Shown: piece by piece, positions 17,435 to 24,899 of the stretch
How the letters are laid out: every line of letters starts with the position of its first letter
Position numbering within the stretch: position 1 is the stretch's first letter
Program-made: the position numbers and the translations under genes
The notes under the pieces: model-generated
What the model saw: the letters and a program-made list of their open reading frames with translations, nothing else
Database searches by the model: none
Told to the model about the DNA's origin: nothing
Assembly (NCBI GenBank): GCA_964492555.1
Contig: CAZBKQ010000005.1
Coordinates: 55,329 to 119,328, forward strand
Length of the DNA: 64,000 nt
Direction: 5' to 3'
From: GCA-2709075 sp964492555
Lineage (GTDB): Bacteria; Pseudomonadota; Alphaproteobacteria; MPNO01; UBA2964

Positions 17435-18817
17435 TTGAAACACCGAAAAAACCGATCCGAACCGGCGCGGCTGCCGCCGCCCGCGCAATTCGGTGCGATA
17501 AAGGGAAGCGCCGGGGCGTTTCTGTTGCGCCCCTGGTTCGACGCGGCGGCGGTCAAGTTCGTCACGGACTTGTTTATTCCCTTGTCCCGGGCCTGGGCGG
17601 TGGCGGTCGCGTGTGATGGCGACCGTGAGGCCTTCAGCGCGGAGATCGGCGATCCGGTCAGGAAAATCCGCCGGCTCGACAAGGTACTGGGCAAGGTGAA
17701 GGAACTGACGGCACAATATCGCGAGGCCGCGTCCGAATGGGAGGAGGCTTTCTTTGGCGCGGGCGAGCGTTCACCCGAAGCGCTGGTGCGCGCCGAGATG
17801 GATCGCGCGGTGGCCGCCGATGCCTATGGCCGCACACGGATGGGATTTATGCCGCTCCGCCGGTTCGTGCCCCGGGTGAAATGGGCGGTTGATACACCGG
17901 AAGAGGTTCAAAAAGAGTCCGGAAAATTTCTCCATCACCCGGCGGAGGCCTTTCTGCCCTCCATCGATGCGGAGATCAGCTGTTCACGCTGGGTCGAGGG
18001 ACCGCATGGTCCCGAAGGCTGGATCCGGACAATCTCTCCCGTATTGGGTGATGTTGCGACGGCACGGGTTTTCCGGCCGAAGGGCGCGGTAAAAGGAACC
18101 GTCGTCTGGCTGCATGGTGTCGGGCTGGAGCCCGAGATGTGGCTGTCGCTGGCCGATCCGGTCAACCAGCTCGTTGAAAAGGGGTATTGCGTCATCCAGC
18201 CCGAAGGGCCGTGGCATGGACGGCGGACGCCCGCGTGTGCCTATGGCGGTGAAATCGTGTTCGCGCGGGGCGCGGCCGGTTTTATCAATCTCTTCCGGGC
18301 CTGGGTGACGGAAACCGCGCTCTGGTGCGGCTGGGCGCATCGCGAGATGGGGCACCGCGTCGCGGTGGGCGGGATCAGCCTCGGCGCGCTGACATCGCAG
18401 CTGGTGGCCTCGGTCTGCGGTAACTGGCCGGATAACATGACGCCCGATGCCTGCCTGCTGGTTACCACGACAAATGATGTCATCGAAGGCGCGTTGCATG
18501 GCTCTCTCGCCCGCAGGCTCGGTTTGGGAGCGGCGCTGCACGGAGCGGGATGGACGGAGGAAGCACTCCGCGAATGGGAAAATCTGATAGAGCCCCGTGA
18601 GACACCGGCAATCGCGCCGGAAAATATCATTATGCTGCTGGGGTCCGCCGATACCGTCACGCCCTATCACGGCGGGGCGGCGATGGCGGATCAGTGGGGT
18701 GTGCCGGATGCGAACCGTTTTGTTGAAAAACGCGGACATTTTTCCAGCCCGCTCGGGCTGTATCGCGATCCCACTCCGCTTTGGCGGCTAGGGGAAATCC
18801 TGGAGCGAACGAATTAG
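17435..18817 (+). CDS. Alpha/beta hydrolase, ABHD18-like
   Basis: A 460-residue alpha/beta-hydrolase with an N-terminal extension of about 200 residues. The oxyanion strand is VVWLHGVGLEPEMW near residue 230. The nucleophile elbow G-I-S315-L-G is clear; D406 in GSADTVTP and H435 in KRGHFSS would complete the triad. The lay-out recalls the little-studied ABHD18/DUF2048 group. The only in-frame start after the prpC stop is a TTG five bases on, with no good Shine-Dalgarno, so either translation is coupled to prpC or the true start is internal. The last four bases overlap the end of the convergent EamA gene. Substrate unknown. Confidence 0.78.
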   Translation: MKHRKNRSEPARLPPPAQFGAIKGSAGAFLLRPWFDAAAVKFVTDLFIPLSRAWAVAVACDGDREAFSAEIGDPVRKIRRLDKVLGKVKELTAQYREAASEWEEAFFGAGERSPEALVRAEMDRAVAADAYGRTRMGFMPLRRFVPRVKWAVDTPEEVQKESGKFLHHPAEAFLPSIDAEISCSRWVEGPHGPEGWIRTISPVLGDVATARVFRPKGAVKGTVVWLHGVGLEPEMWLSLADPVNQLVEKGYCVIQPEGPWHGRRTPACAYGGEIVFARGAAGFINLFRAWVTETALWCGWAHREMGHRVAVGGISLGALTSQLVASVCGNWPDNMTPDACLLVTTTNDVIEGALHGSLARRLGLGAALHGAGWTEEALREWENLIEPRETPAIAPENIIMLLGSADTVTPYHGGAAMADQWGVPDANRFVEKRGHFSSPLGLYRDPTPLWRLGEILERTN

Positions 18818-19713
18818 CGTTTATTCAGGCGGCTGAGCGCCTCCTGCCGGACGATATAGCCGCAAGCCAGCATGATGACGGCGGCGCCGATAAAGCTGTT
18901 GGGGCCCGGCACTTCGCTGAACAAGACGTAACCGTACAATCCCGCGATAATGATCCGCGTGAAATCCAGCGGCGCGATCAGGGTCATTTCCCCGGCCGCA
19001 TAGGCGCGGGTCAGGAAATACTGGCCGGATGAACCGAAGACGCCCAACAGAACCAGCCAGCCCCATTCTTCCAAGGTCGGCCATTGCCAGACGAAAAGCG
19101 CCGGTACGCCAATCAGGACCGAACCGTAAAACAAAAAATAGAACACGATGACGTTGTTATCCTCGGTTCTGGTCAGGTTCTTCATGGTGGTCAGCGCACA
19201 CGACGCCAGCACTGCGGCGAGAAGCGCGACCAGAGACGCGGTTTCAATGCCGCCCTGCGGCTGAACCACGATCAAGACACCGGCGAGACCGACGATGGTG
19301 GCGATGGTGCGGTCCAGCCTGATGCGTTCCTTGAGGACGATTCCGGCCAGCAAAATAGACCAGAGCGGGACCGTAAAGGTCAGGGTCTGTGCGTCGGCCA
19401 GCAACAGATGGTGCACGGCGTAAACGGCGCAAAGAAGCGACGTACAGCCGAAGACAGACCGCCAGAAATGGGCGAAATGCCGTTTTGTTTTCAGGACCCC
19501 GATTCCCCGCTGGAACAGCCAGGGCAAAAAAAACAGCAGCGCCATGACAAAGCGGAAGGCGGAGACTTCCAGAACCGGCAAGGTCTCGGTCAGGTGTTTG
19601 GCGGTCGCGAACATCCCGGTCAGCAGGGCGACCGCGATGAACATATTGATGACACCGACGATATTGGGTGTCAGCCAGCCCTGATCGCTTTGCTCAGTTT
19701 CGGGTTCGGGCAT
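18814..19713 (-). CDS. EamA/DMT-family exporter
   Basis: A 299-residue inner-membrane protein with ten predicted helices in two EamA repeats: the first repeat starts at about residue 20 (GVINMFIAVALLTGMFA) and the second near 160. This is the drug/metabolite transporter superfamily, whose members move amino acids, nucleotides or other small metabolites. I use the ATG at 19713; a TTG at 19749 would add 12 polar residues. The conserved start-of-repeat pattern with charged residues at the helix 3-4 boundary (SAFRFVMALLFFLPW) is present. The substrate cannot be predicted. Confidence 0.87.
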   Translation of the reverse strand: MPEPETEQSDQGWLTPNIVGVINMFIAVALLTGMFATAKHLTETLPVLEVSAFRFVMALLFFLPWLFQRGIGVLKTKRHFAHFWRSVFGCTSLLCAVYAVHHLLLADAQTLTFTVPLWSILLAGIVLKERIRLDRTIATIVGLAGVLIVVQPQGGIETASLVALLAAVLASCALTTMKNLTRTEDNNVIVFYFLFYGSVLIGVPALFVWQWPTLEEWGWLVLLGVFGSSGQYFLTRAYAAGEMTLIAPLDFTRIIIAGLYGYVLFSEVPGPNSFIGAAVIMLACGYIVRQEALSRLNKR

Positions 19714-19845
19714 CGCGACGGTTGGCTTTCTTTCGATGGGTTGTGGCAACCGGAGAGTTGCAATCGGATATCGGCTTATCCATAGCCTCAGTTGCGCGCC
19801 GTTTCAATCTGGGCGACCCTGTCGGCGCAATTGCGGATAAACGGC

Positions 19846-20160
19846 ATGATTTACGAAGAACGCATCTACACCATCAAGATCGGCGCAATGGCCGAATATC
19901 TGAAGAATTACGAAACACTCGGCCTGCCGGTGCAAAAAGAAGTGCTCGGCCATCTGGTCGGGTTCTGGCATACCGAAGTCGGCGGGCTGAACAAGGTCGT
20001 GCATATCTGGGGCTATGACAGCCTCGATGACCGGCTGGCAAAGCGGAAAGAGTTGGCCGAACATCCGGACTGGCCGAAATATCTCGACGTCGCGCTGCCG
20101 TTGATCGTCGAGCAGGAAAACCGGGTCTTGATCCCGGCGAGCTTTTCGCCCGCGCAATAG
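19846..20160 (+). CDS. NIPSNAP family protein, copy 2
   Basis: A 104-residue NIPSNAP domain, paralogous to the copy at 13553: MIYEERIYTIKIGAMAEYLK at the start, HIWGYDSLDDRLAKR in the middle and QENRVLIPA at the end, with identical total length. It uses the ATG at 19846; a frame opening at 19792 is not supported by the family start. It stands alone, divergent from the EamA gene and convergent with alanine dehydrogenase four bases away. Function unknown; separation from the other copy by the prp operon suggests an old duplication. Confidence 0.87.
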   Translation: MIYEERIYTIKIGAMAEYLKNYETLGLPVQKEVLGHLVGFWHTEVGGLNKVVHIWGYDSLDDRLAKRKELAEHPDWPKYLDVALPLIVEQENRVLIPASFSPAQ

Positions 20161-20164
20161 CAAG

Positions 20165-21283
20165 TTATTTCGGCAACGCTTCCAGCAGCGGGGTGTAGGT
20201 CAGACCCTGCGCTTCCGCGACCGCTTCATGAGTAAGCTTCCCGCTGAAAACGTTCAGCCCGTGTGCGATATGCGGATCGGTGCGGACGGCGTCCAGCACG
20301 CCGCGCTGCGCCAGCCTGACGATATAGGGGAGTGTCGCGTTGTTGAGCGCGAAGGTCGAGGTGCGCGCCACCGCCCCCGGCATATTGGTGACGCAGTAAT
20401 GGACGACCCCTTCTTCCACATAATATGGGTCCTGATGTGTTGTCGGACGTGAGGTCTCGATACAGCCGCCCTGATCGATGGCGACATCGACGATGACAGA
20501 GCCGCGTTTCATTTCCTTGACCATGTCGCGGGTCACCAGCTTGGGCGCCGCCGCGCCGGGCACCAGAACGGCGCCGATAACCAGATCGGCCTCCAGCACC
20601 GCGTCCTCAATCGCCTGGGTCGTTGAATAAAGCGTCGTGATCAGGCTCTGAAACTGGAAGTCGAGCTCCGCCATCCGGGGTTGCGATTTGTCCAGTACGG
20701 TTACATTCGCGCCCATGCCGGTGGCGATCAAGGCCGCGTTGCTGCCGACCACCCCACCGCCGATAACCACGACCTTGCCGGGGGCGACACCCGGCACGCC
20801 GCCCAACAGGACGCCGCGACCCCCGCGGATGATCTCCAGTCCGGAAGCGCCGGCCTGTACGGACATGCGTCCGGCAACCTCGCTCATCGGGGCGAGGAGG
20901 GGAAGCGCGCCGCGATCATCCGTAACGGTCTCATAGGCGATGGCGGTGACGCCGGACTCCAGCAGGCCTCTGGTCTGTTCCGGATCGGGCGCGAGATGCA
21001 GATAGGTGAACAGCGTCTGCCCATCGCGCAGCAGGGCGATTTCCTTGGGTTGCGGCTCTTTTACCTTCACCACCATATCGGCCTTCTCGAAGACCTCGGC
21101 GGACTCGGCGGCGATGGTCGCCCCGGCGGCGACATAATCGGGATCATCCAGACCGATATCGTGACCGGCGTTGGTCTGGACAATGACCTCATGCCCGCGC
21201 TGAACCATCTCGCGGACGCCCGGCGGTGTCATGCCGACGCGCGCTTCATGGTTCTTTACTTCTTTGGGTATACCGATCCGCAT
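20165..21283 (-). CDS. ald: Alanine dehydrogenase
   Basis: A 372-residue NAD-dependent L-alanine dehydrogenase, the length typical of the family. It starts MRIGIPKEVKNHEARVG; the family start MxIGxPKExKxxExRVG is exact. K74-region substrate residues (VKVKEPQ) and the nucleotide-binding GGGVVGSNAALIATGMGA near 170 are present, followed by the catalytic-histidine segment (about residue 95, FTYLHLAPD). It interconverts alanine and pyruvate plus ammonia. A GGGAGCAAGG Shine-Dalgarno before the ATG at 21283 rejects a longer start at 21310. It is divergent from the quinone oxidoreductase gene. Confidence 0.95.
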   Translation of the reverse strand: MRIGIPKEVKNHEARVGMTPPGVREMVQRGHEVIVQTNAGHDIGLDDPDYVAAGATIAAESAEVFEKADMVVKVKEPQPKEIALLRDGQTLFTYLHLAPDPEQTRGLLESGVTAIAYETVTDDRGALPLLAPMSEVAGRMSVQAGASGLEIIRGGRGVLLGGVPGVAPGKVVVIGGGVVGSNAALIATGMGANVTVLDKSQPRMAELDFQFQSLITTLYSTTQAIEDAVLEADLVIGAVLVPGAAAPKLVTRDMVKEMKRGSVIVDVAIDQGGCIETSRPTTHQDPYYVEEGVVHYCVTNMPGAVARTSTFALNNATLPYIVRLAQRGVLDAVRTDPHIAHGLNVFSGKLTHEAVAEAQGLTYTPLLEALPK

Positions 21284-21351
21284 CCCTTGCTCCCGTGACG
21301 CTCTGCCCATAGTAATGAGTGTGAATTGGAAATCCTTTCAAGGAAAGCAAG

Positions 21352-22347
21352 ATGCGTGCCCTTTTGTTAAAAAAGTTGGGAGAGCCGGAGGATCTGGCGT
21401 TGTTGGAGATCGCCGACCCCGAACCCGGACCGGGTGAACTCATCGTCGATATCTATTCAGCGGCCGTCAATTTTCCCGATATCCTCAGCATCGCGGGTAA
21501 GTACCAGTTGCGCCCGGAATTGCCTTTTGTGCCCGGGCGTGAAGGCGCCGGCGTTGTCTCTGCGGTGGGCGAGGGGGTGACACGTTTCCAGCCCGGCGAC
21601 CGGGTGATGGTGCAGCTCGATTACGGCGCTTTCGCCGAGAAGGCGGTTGCAAAGGAACATGAAACCTATCCCGTGCCGGACGGTATTGGTTTCGATCAGG
21701 CGGCGGCGGTCGGTGTCGCCTTCCAGACGGCCTGGTTCGCACTGACCGATCGGGCGCAGATCAAAGAGGGTGAAACCGTGCTGGTAACCGGCGCCAGCGG
21801 CAGCGTCGGTCTTGCCGCGATCCAGTTGGCGCATACATGGGGCTGCCGTGTGCTGGCGGGGCTGACGACGCCATCGAAAGCCAAGGCCGCGCGTCAGGCG
21901 GGTGCCGATCTGATCATCGATCTTTCCCGGGAAAACCCCAGAGAGTCGATCCGCGAACAGGTCATGGCCGTTACCAATGGCGACGGGGTCGATATCGTTG
22001 TGGAGATCGTCGGCGGCGACGTTTTTGCCGGCGCGCTCCGCTGTCTTCGGTTCCGCGGGCGGATGGTGGTTGTCGGTTTTACCAGCGGCCAGATTCCCAA
22101 AATGAAAACCAATTACGTGCTGCTTAAGAATATCGCGGTGACCGGTGTTGACCGGACGCAATATCGCGATGTGTTGCCGGGATGGATGGATGAGGCGCAG
22201 GCACAGATATTCGACTATATCCGCACACACCGCATCGAGATGCCGGTGCAGGCGCGTTTTCCACTGGAAGAGTTCCTGAAGGCGTTCGACATCATCCGCG
22301 ACCGCAAGGTCGAGGGTAAAGTCGTGCTGACCATCAAAGAGGAATAG
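21352..22347 (+). CDS. NADPH:quinone oxidoreductase family protein
   Basis: A 331-residue medium-chain dehydrogenase/reductase of the zinc-free quinone oxidoreductase branch. The GroES-like half has PFVPGREGAGVV near residue 55 instead of a zinc-ligand GHE, and the Rossmann motif is TGASGSVGLAAIQLA near 145. Such enzymes reduce quinones or enoyl/acryloyl thioesters with NADPH. It is monocistronic, with a start after AAGGAAAGCAAG. A CCGGG-rich extragenic repeat follows in the convergent region. The specific substrate is unknown; an acrylyl-CoA-reductase-like role would fit nearby propionate metabolism but is not shown. Confidence 0.9.
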   Translation: MRALLLKKLGEPEDLALLEIADPEPGPGELIVDIYSAAVNFPDILSIAGKYQLRPELPFVPGREGAGVVSAVGEGVTRFQPGDRVMVQLDYGAFAEKAVAKEHETYPVPDGIGFDQAAAVGVAFQTAWFALTDRAQIKEGETVLVTGASGSVGLAAIQLAHTWGCRVLAGLTTPSKAKAARQAGADLIIDLSRENPRESIREQVMAVTNGDGVDIVVEIVGGDVFAGALRCLRFRGRMVVVGFTSGQIPKMKTNYVLLKNIAVTGVDRTQYRDVLPGWMDEAQAQIFDYIRTHRIEMPVQARFPLEEFLKAFDIIRDRKVEGKVVLTIKEE

Positions 22348-22392
22348 CCTGGTTAACGTGGCGTTGAGTAATTACACCGCGTTATCCTCGCC

Positions 22393-22480
22393 TGTCACCC
22401 CGGGCTTGATCCGGGGTCCAGAGACGGAAAAAAGGGATTTGCTGGTTCCCGGATCGCGCTAACGCTTTTCCGGGATGACG
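22393..22480 (-). repeat. Extragenic CCGGG repeat, copy A
   Basis: An 88-base imperfect inverted repeat, beginning TGTCACCCCGGGCTTGATCC and ending CCGGGATGACG. Read on the minus strand it aligns with the element at 44135-44223: both have CCCGGA, AGCGCGATCCGGGAACCAG, TCTGGACCCCGG and GGGGTGACA in the same order. It lies between the ends of two convergent genes. The element resembles the short CG-rich extragenic repeats spread through many alphaproteobacterial genomes. Internal pairing could make it act as a two-way terminator. Confidence 0.8.
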
Positions 22481-22509
22481 ACCCGGGGGAACGGAGAGGT
22501 CGTGCCAGT

Positions 22510-23085
22510 TTATGCCGGCCCGGTCCATTCAGAGACGATATCCCCGTATTCCGGCCGGGCACGGTCGGTCGGGTCCTCGGTCCGCGTTCCCAGATACAGG
22601 AAGCCGGCGATGCGATCCGCCGCGTCGAGCCCCAGCGCCGCCTTCACATCGTCGTTATAGGCGTACCATTCGGTGATCCACTGTGCCGCATACCCCATGG
22701 AAAGGGCGGAGGTCAGCATGTTCTGGCAGGCCGCGCCGGAGGACAGGATCTGCTCCCATTCGGGAATTTTATGTTCGGGGTTGGTGGTGGAAATCACCGC
22801 AATGACCAGCGGCGCCCGGAGAAACCGTTCTTTTTCGATCTCGACCTGTTCTTCGATACAGTCCGGATTGGCTTTCTGGAAGGCCTCTCCCAGAATATCG
22901 CCCATCTTTTCCCGCGCATCGCCGCGAATGATCTTGAAACGCCACGGGGTCAGCCGCCCGTGATCGGGCACCCGCATGCCGGCGCGGAGAATTTTCTCGA
23001 TATCGGCATCTGACGGGCCGGGTTCGACCATGTTACGGACGACGATAGAGCGGCGGGAGAGCAAGAAATCCGACATTTCGGGCAT
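22510..23085 (-). CDS. Nitroreductase family protein
   Basis: A 191-residue FMN-binding nitroreductase-fold protein, close to the YdjA branch. The FMN contact SRRSIV is near residue 10, PDHGRLTPWRFKII (about 37-50) is the YdjA-type active-site strand, and GAACQNMLTSALSMGYAAQW near 120 is the second FMN region. ATG at 23085 gives the typical length; 15 extra codons are possible upstream. Members reduce nitro compounds, quinones or act on NAD(P)H. The gene lies 75 bp downstream of the CoA ligase gene on the same strand and may be co-transcribed. The physiological substrate is unknown. Confidence 0.9.
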   Translation of the reverse strand: MPEMSDFLLSRRSIVVRNMVEPGPSDADIEKILRAGMRVPDHGRLTPWRFKIIRGDAREKMGDILGEAFQKANPDCIEEQVEIEKERFLRAPLVIAVISTTNPEHKIPEWEQILSSGAACQNMLTSALSMGYAAQWITEWYAYNDDVKAALGLDAADRIAGFLYLGTRTEDPTDRARPEYGDIVSEWTGPA

Positions 23086-23160
23086 GGCAATTTCCAATCG
23101 CAAAAAGAATAACCGGCATTGATATAGCACCCGGGGCGGCGGGCGGGAATATCCCGGGGC

Positions 23161-24804
23161 TCAGCCTTTTTCCGCTCGTTCGCGTTCCAGTTGGCGCAGC
23201 GCGCCGCGCTGGATCTTGCCGGTGGCGGTATGGGGCAGTTCATCGACGAATTCGATGGCGCGGGGATATTTGAAGGCGGATATCTCGGCCTTGACGAAAT
23301 CCTGCAATTCGCCGATCAGCCTATCCGATGCAGCGCCCTTGTCCTTCAGCTCGATAAAGGCCTTGACGATTTCGCCGCGGTCCGGATCGGGCGCCCCGAC
23401 CACGGCTACCTCGCGCACTGTTTCATGTTCGAGCAGCACGGCCTCGACCTCCAGCCCGGAGACGTTATAGCCGCCGGTCAGGATCATATCGTCGGTGCGG
23501 GCTTCGTAGAGGAAATAGCCGTCTTCATCCCGGATGCAGAGATCGCCGGAGAGATTCCAGCCATCGCGGATATAATTCCTCTGACGTTCCTCGTCATCGA
23601 GATAGCGGCACCCGTTCGGTCCCTTGACGATCATCTGGCCGATCTCACCCGGCGCGGTATCTTCAAAGTCTTCGTTCACGACACGGACCTCGAAACCCGG
23701 CACGGCCTTGCCGATGGTTCCGGGCTTAATGTCATCGCCGCTCGACGAAATAAAAATATGCAGCAATTCGGAAATACCGAGCCCGTTGATGATGCGGACG
23801 CCGGTCTTTCTTTCCCATTCATTGAAAACGGCCGGCGCCAACGGTTCACCGCCGGCAATACAGATACGCATGCTGGAGATATCGAACCGGTCGATATGGT
23901 CCAGCATCAGCTTGTAACCGGACGGAGTTGAGAAACAGACCGTCCCCTTGTGTTTCTCAATTGTCTCGAGCAGCACTTCCGGCGTGGCGCGTTCCACCAC
24001 CACGGCGGAGGCGCCGAACCGCATCGTGTCCGGCATATAGGCGCAAAGCCCATACAGAAAGGCGATCTGCGGGCTGCCGCAGACGATATCGTCGGGTTCG
24101 ATCTTCACGACATAGCGGATAAACGTATCGGCCACCGCCATGATGTCGCGGTGAAAATGGATGGTGCCTTTGGGCGTGCCGGTGGAGCCGGAGGTAAAAC
24201 CGATAATCGCCGGATCGTCGGCGGCGGTATCGATGTTTTCAAAAGTCGCGGACTGTCCCTTCATCCGGTCTTCGAGTGGAGCCTCCCCGCCGCCGAAATA
24301 AAGAACGTTGCGCAGGGTGGGGCACTTGTCCCGTGCCGCTTCGAGATCGTCGGAAAGCTTGATATCGGAAATGGCGACCTGCACCTTCGCCTTACCGATC
24401 ATGTAGACCAGCTCGCGTTCGCGCAGCACCGGCATGGAGGAAATCGCGACGCCGCCGGCCTTCAACACGGCGTACCAGGCGGCGATCAGCATCGGATGGT
24501 TGCCGGACCGCAAAATCACCCGTTCGCCCGCGACCATGCCGCAATCCTTCACCAGAACGTTGGCGATACGGTTGGATTCGGCCAGAAGATCCGCATAGCT
24601 CCAGACCGTTTCGCCGAAACGGACGGCAGGACGGTCTCCCCAGCCGCGTTCTATGGCCTTGTCCAGTAATTCGGTCGCGACATTCATCCGTCCCGGATAT
24701 GCGGCGAGTTCCGGCAAAACGGAATAATCCATTTCCGGCCACAGTGATTCCGGCGGCAGGTTGTCGCGAATATAGCTATCGATATGGGCGGTCGGTTTGG
24801 ACAT
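23161..24804 (-). CDS. AMP-forming acyl/aryl-CoA ligase, benzoate-CoA-ligase-like
   Basis: A 547-residue adenylate-forming enzyme. The P-loop GFTSGSTGTPKGTIHFHRD is near residue 190, the A5 region NGLGISELLHIF near 340, the hinge LSGDLCIRDEDGYFLYEARTDDMI near 430, and the catalytic lysine in the C-terminal PHTATGKIQR. The short form with the N-terminal HIDSYIRDNLPPE resembles 2-aminobenzoate- and benzoate-CoA ligases. It would activate an aromatic or similar acid to its CoA thioester using ATP. The ATG at 24804 is preferred over a frame opening at 24840. It is divergent from the hydantoinase genes and may belong with the ring-hydroxylating genes functionally. Confidence 0.88.
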   Translation of the reverse strand: MSKPTAHIDSYIRDNLPPESLWPEMDYSVLPELAAYPGRMNVATELLDKAIERGWGDRPAVRFGETVWSYADLLAESNRIANVLVKDCGMVAGERVILRSGNHPMLIAAWYAVLKAGGVAISSMPVLRERELVYMIGKAKVQVAISDIKLSDDLEAARDKCPTLRNVLYFGGGEAPLEDRMKGQSATFENIDTAADDPAIIGFTSGSTGTPKGTIHFHRDIMAVADTFIRYVVKIEPDDIVCGSPQIAFLYGLCAYMPDTMRFGASAVVVERATPEVLLETIEKHKGTVCFSTPSGYKLMLDHIDRFDISSMRICIAGGEPLAPAVFNEWERKTGVRIINGLGISELLHIFISSSGDDIKPGTIGKAVPGFEVRVVNEDFEDTAPGEIGQMIVKGPNGCRYLDDEERQRNYIRDGWNLSGDLCIRDEDGYFLYEARTDDMILTGGYNVSGLEVEAVLLEHETVREVAVVGAPDPDRGEIVKAFIELKDKGAASDRLIGELQDFVKAEISAFKYPRAIEFVDELPHTATGKIQRGALRQLERERAEKG

Positions 24805-24899
24805 AGACGGGTTTATACGGTTTGATTTTGCCCGCGCCAACCGCGCTTGGACATTCTGCTGTCGGGTGATAGGTTCTGCCGCTTTAAATCGTGTGTGTT

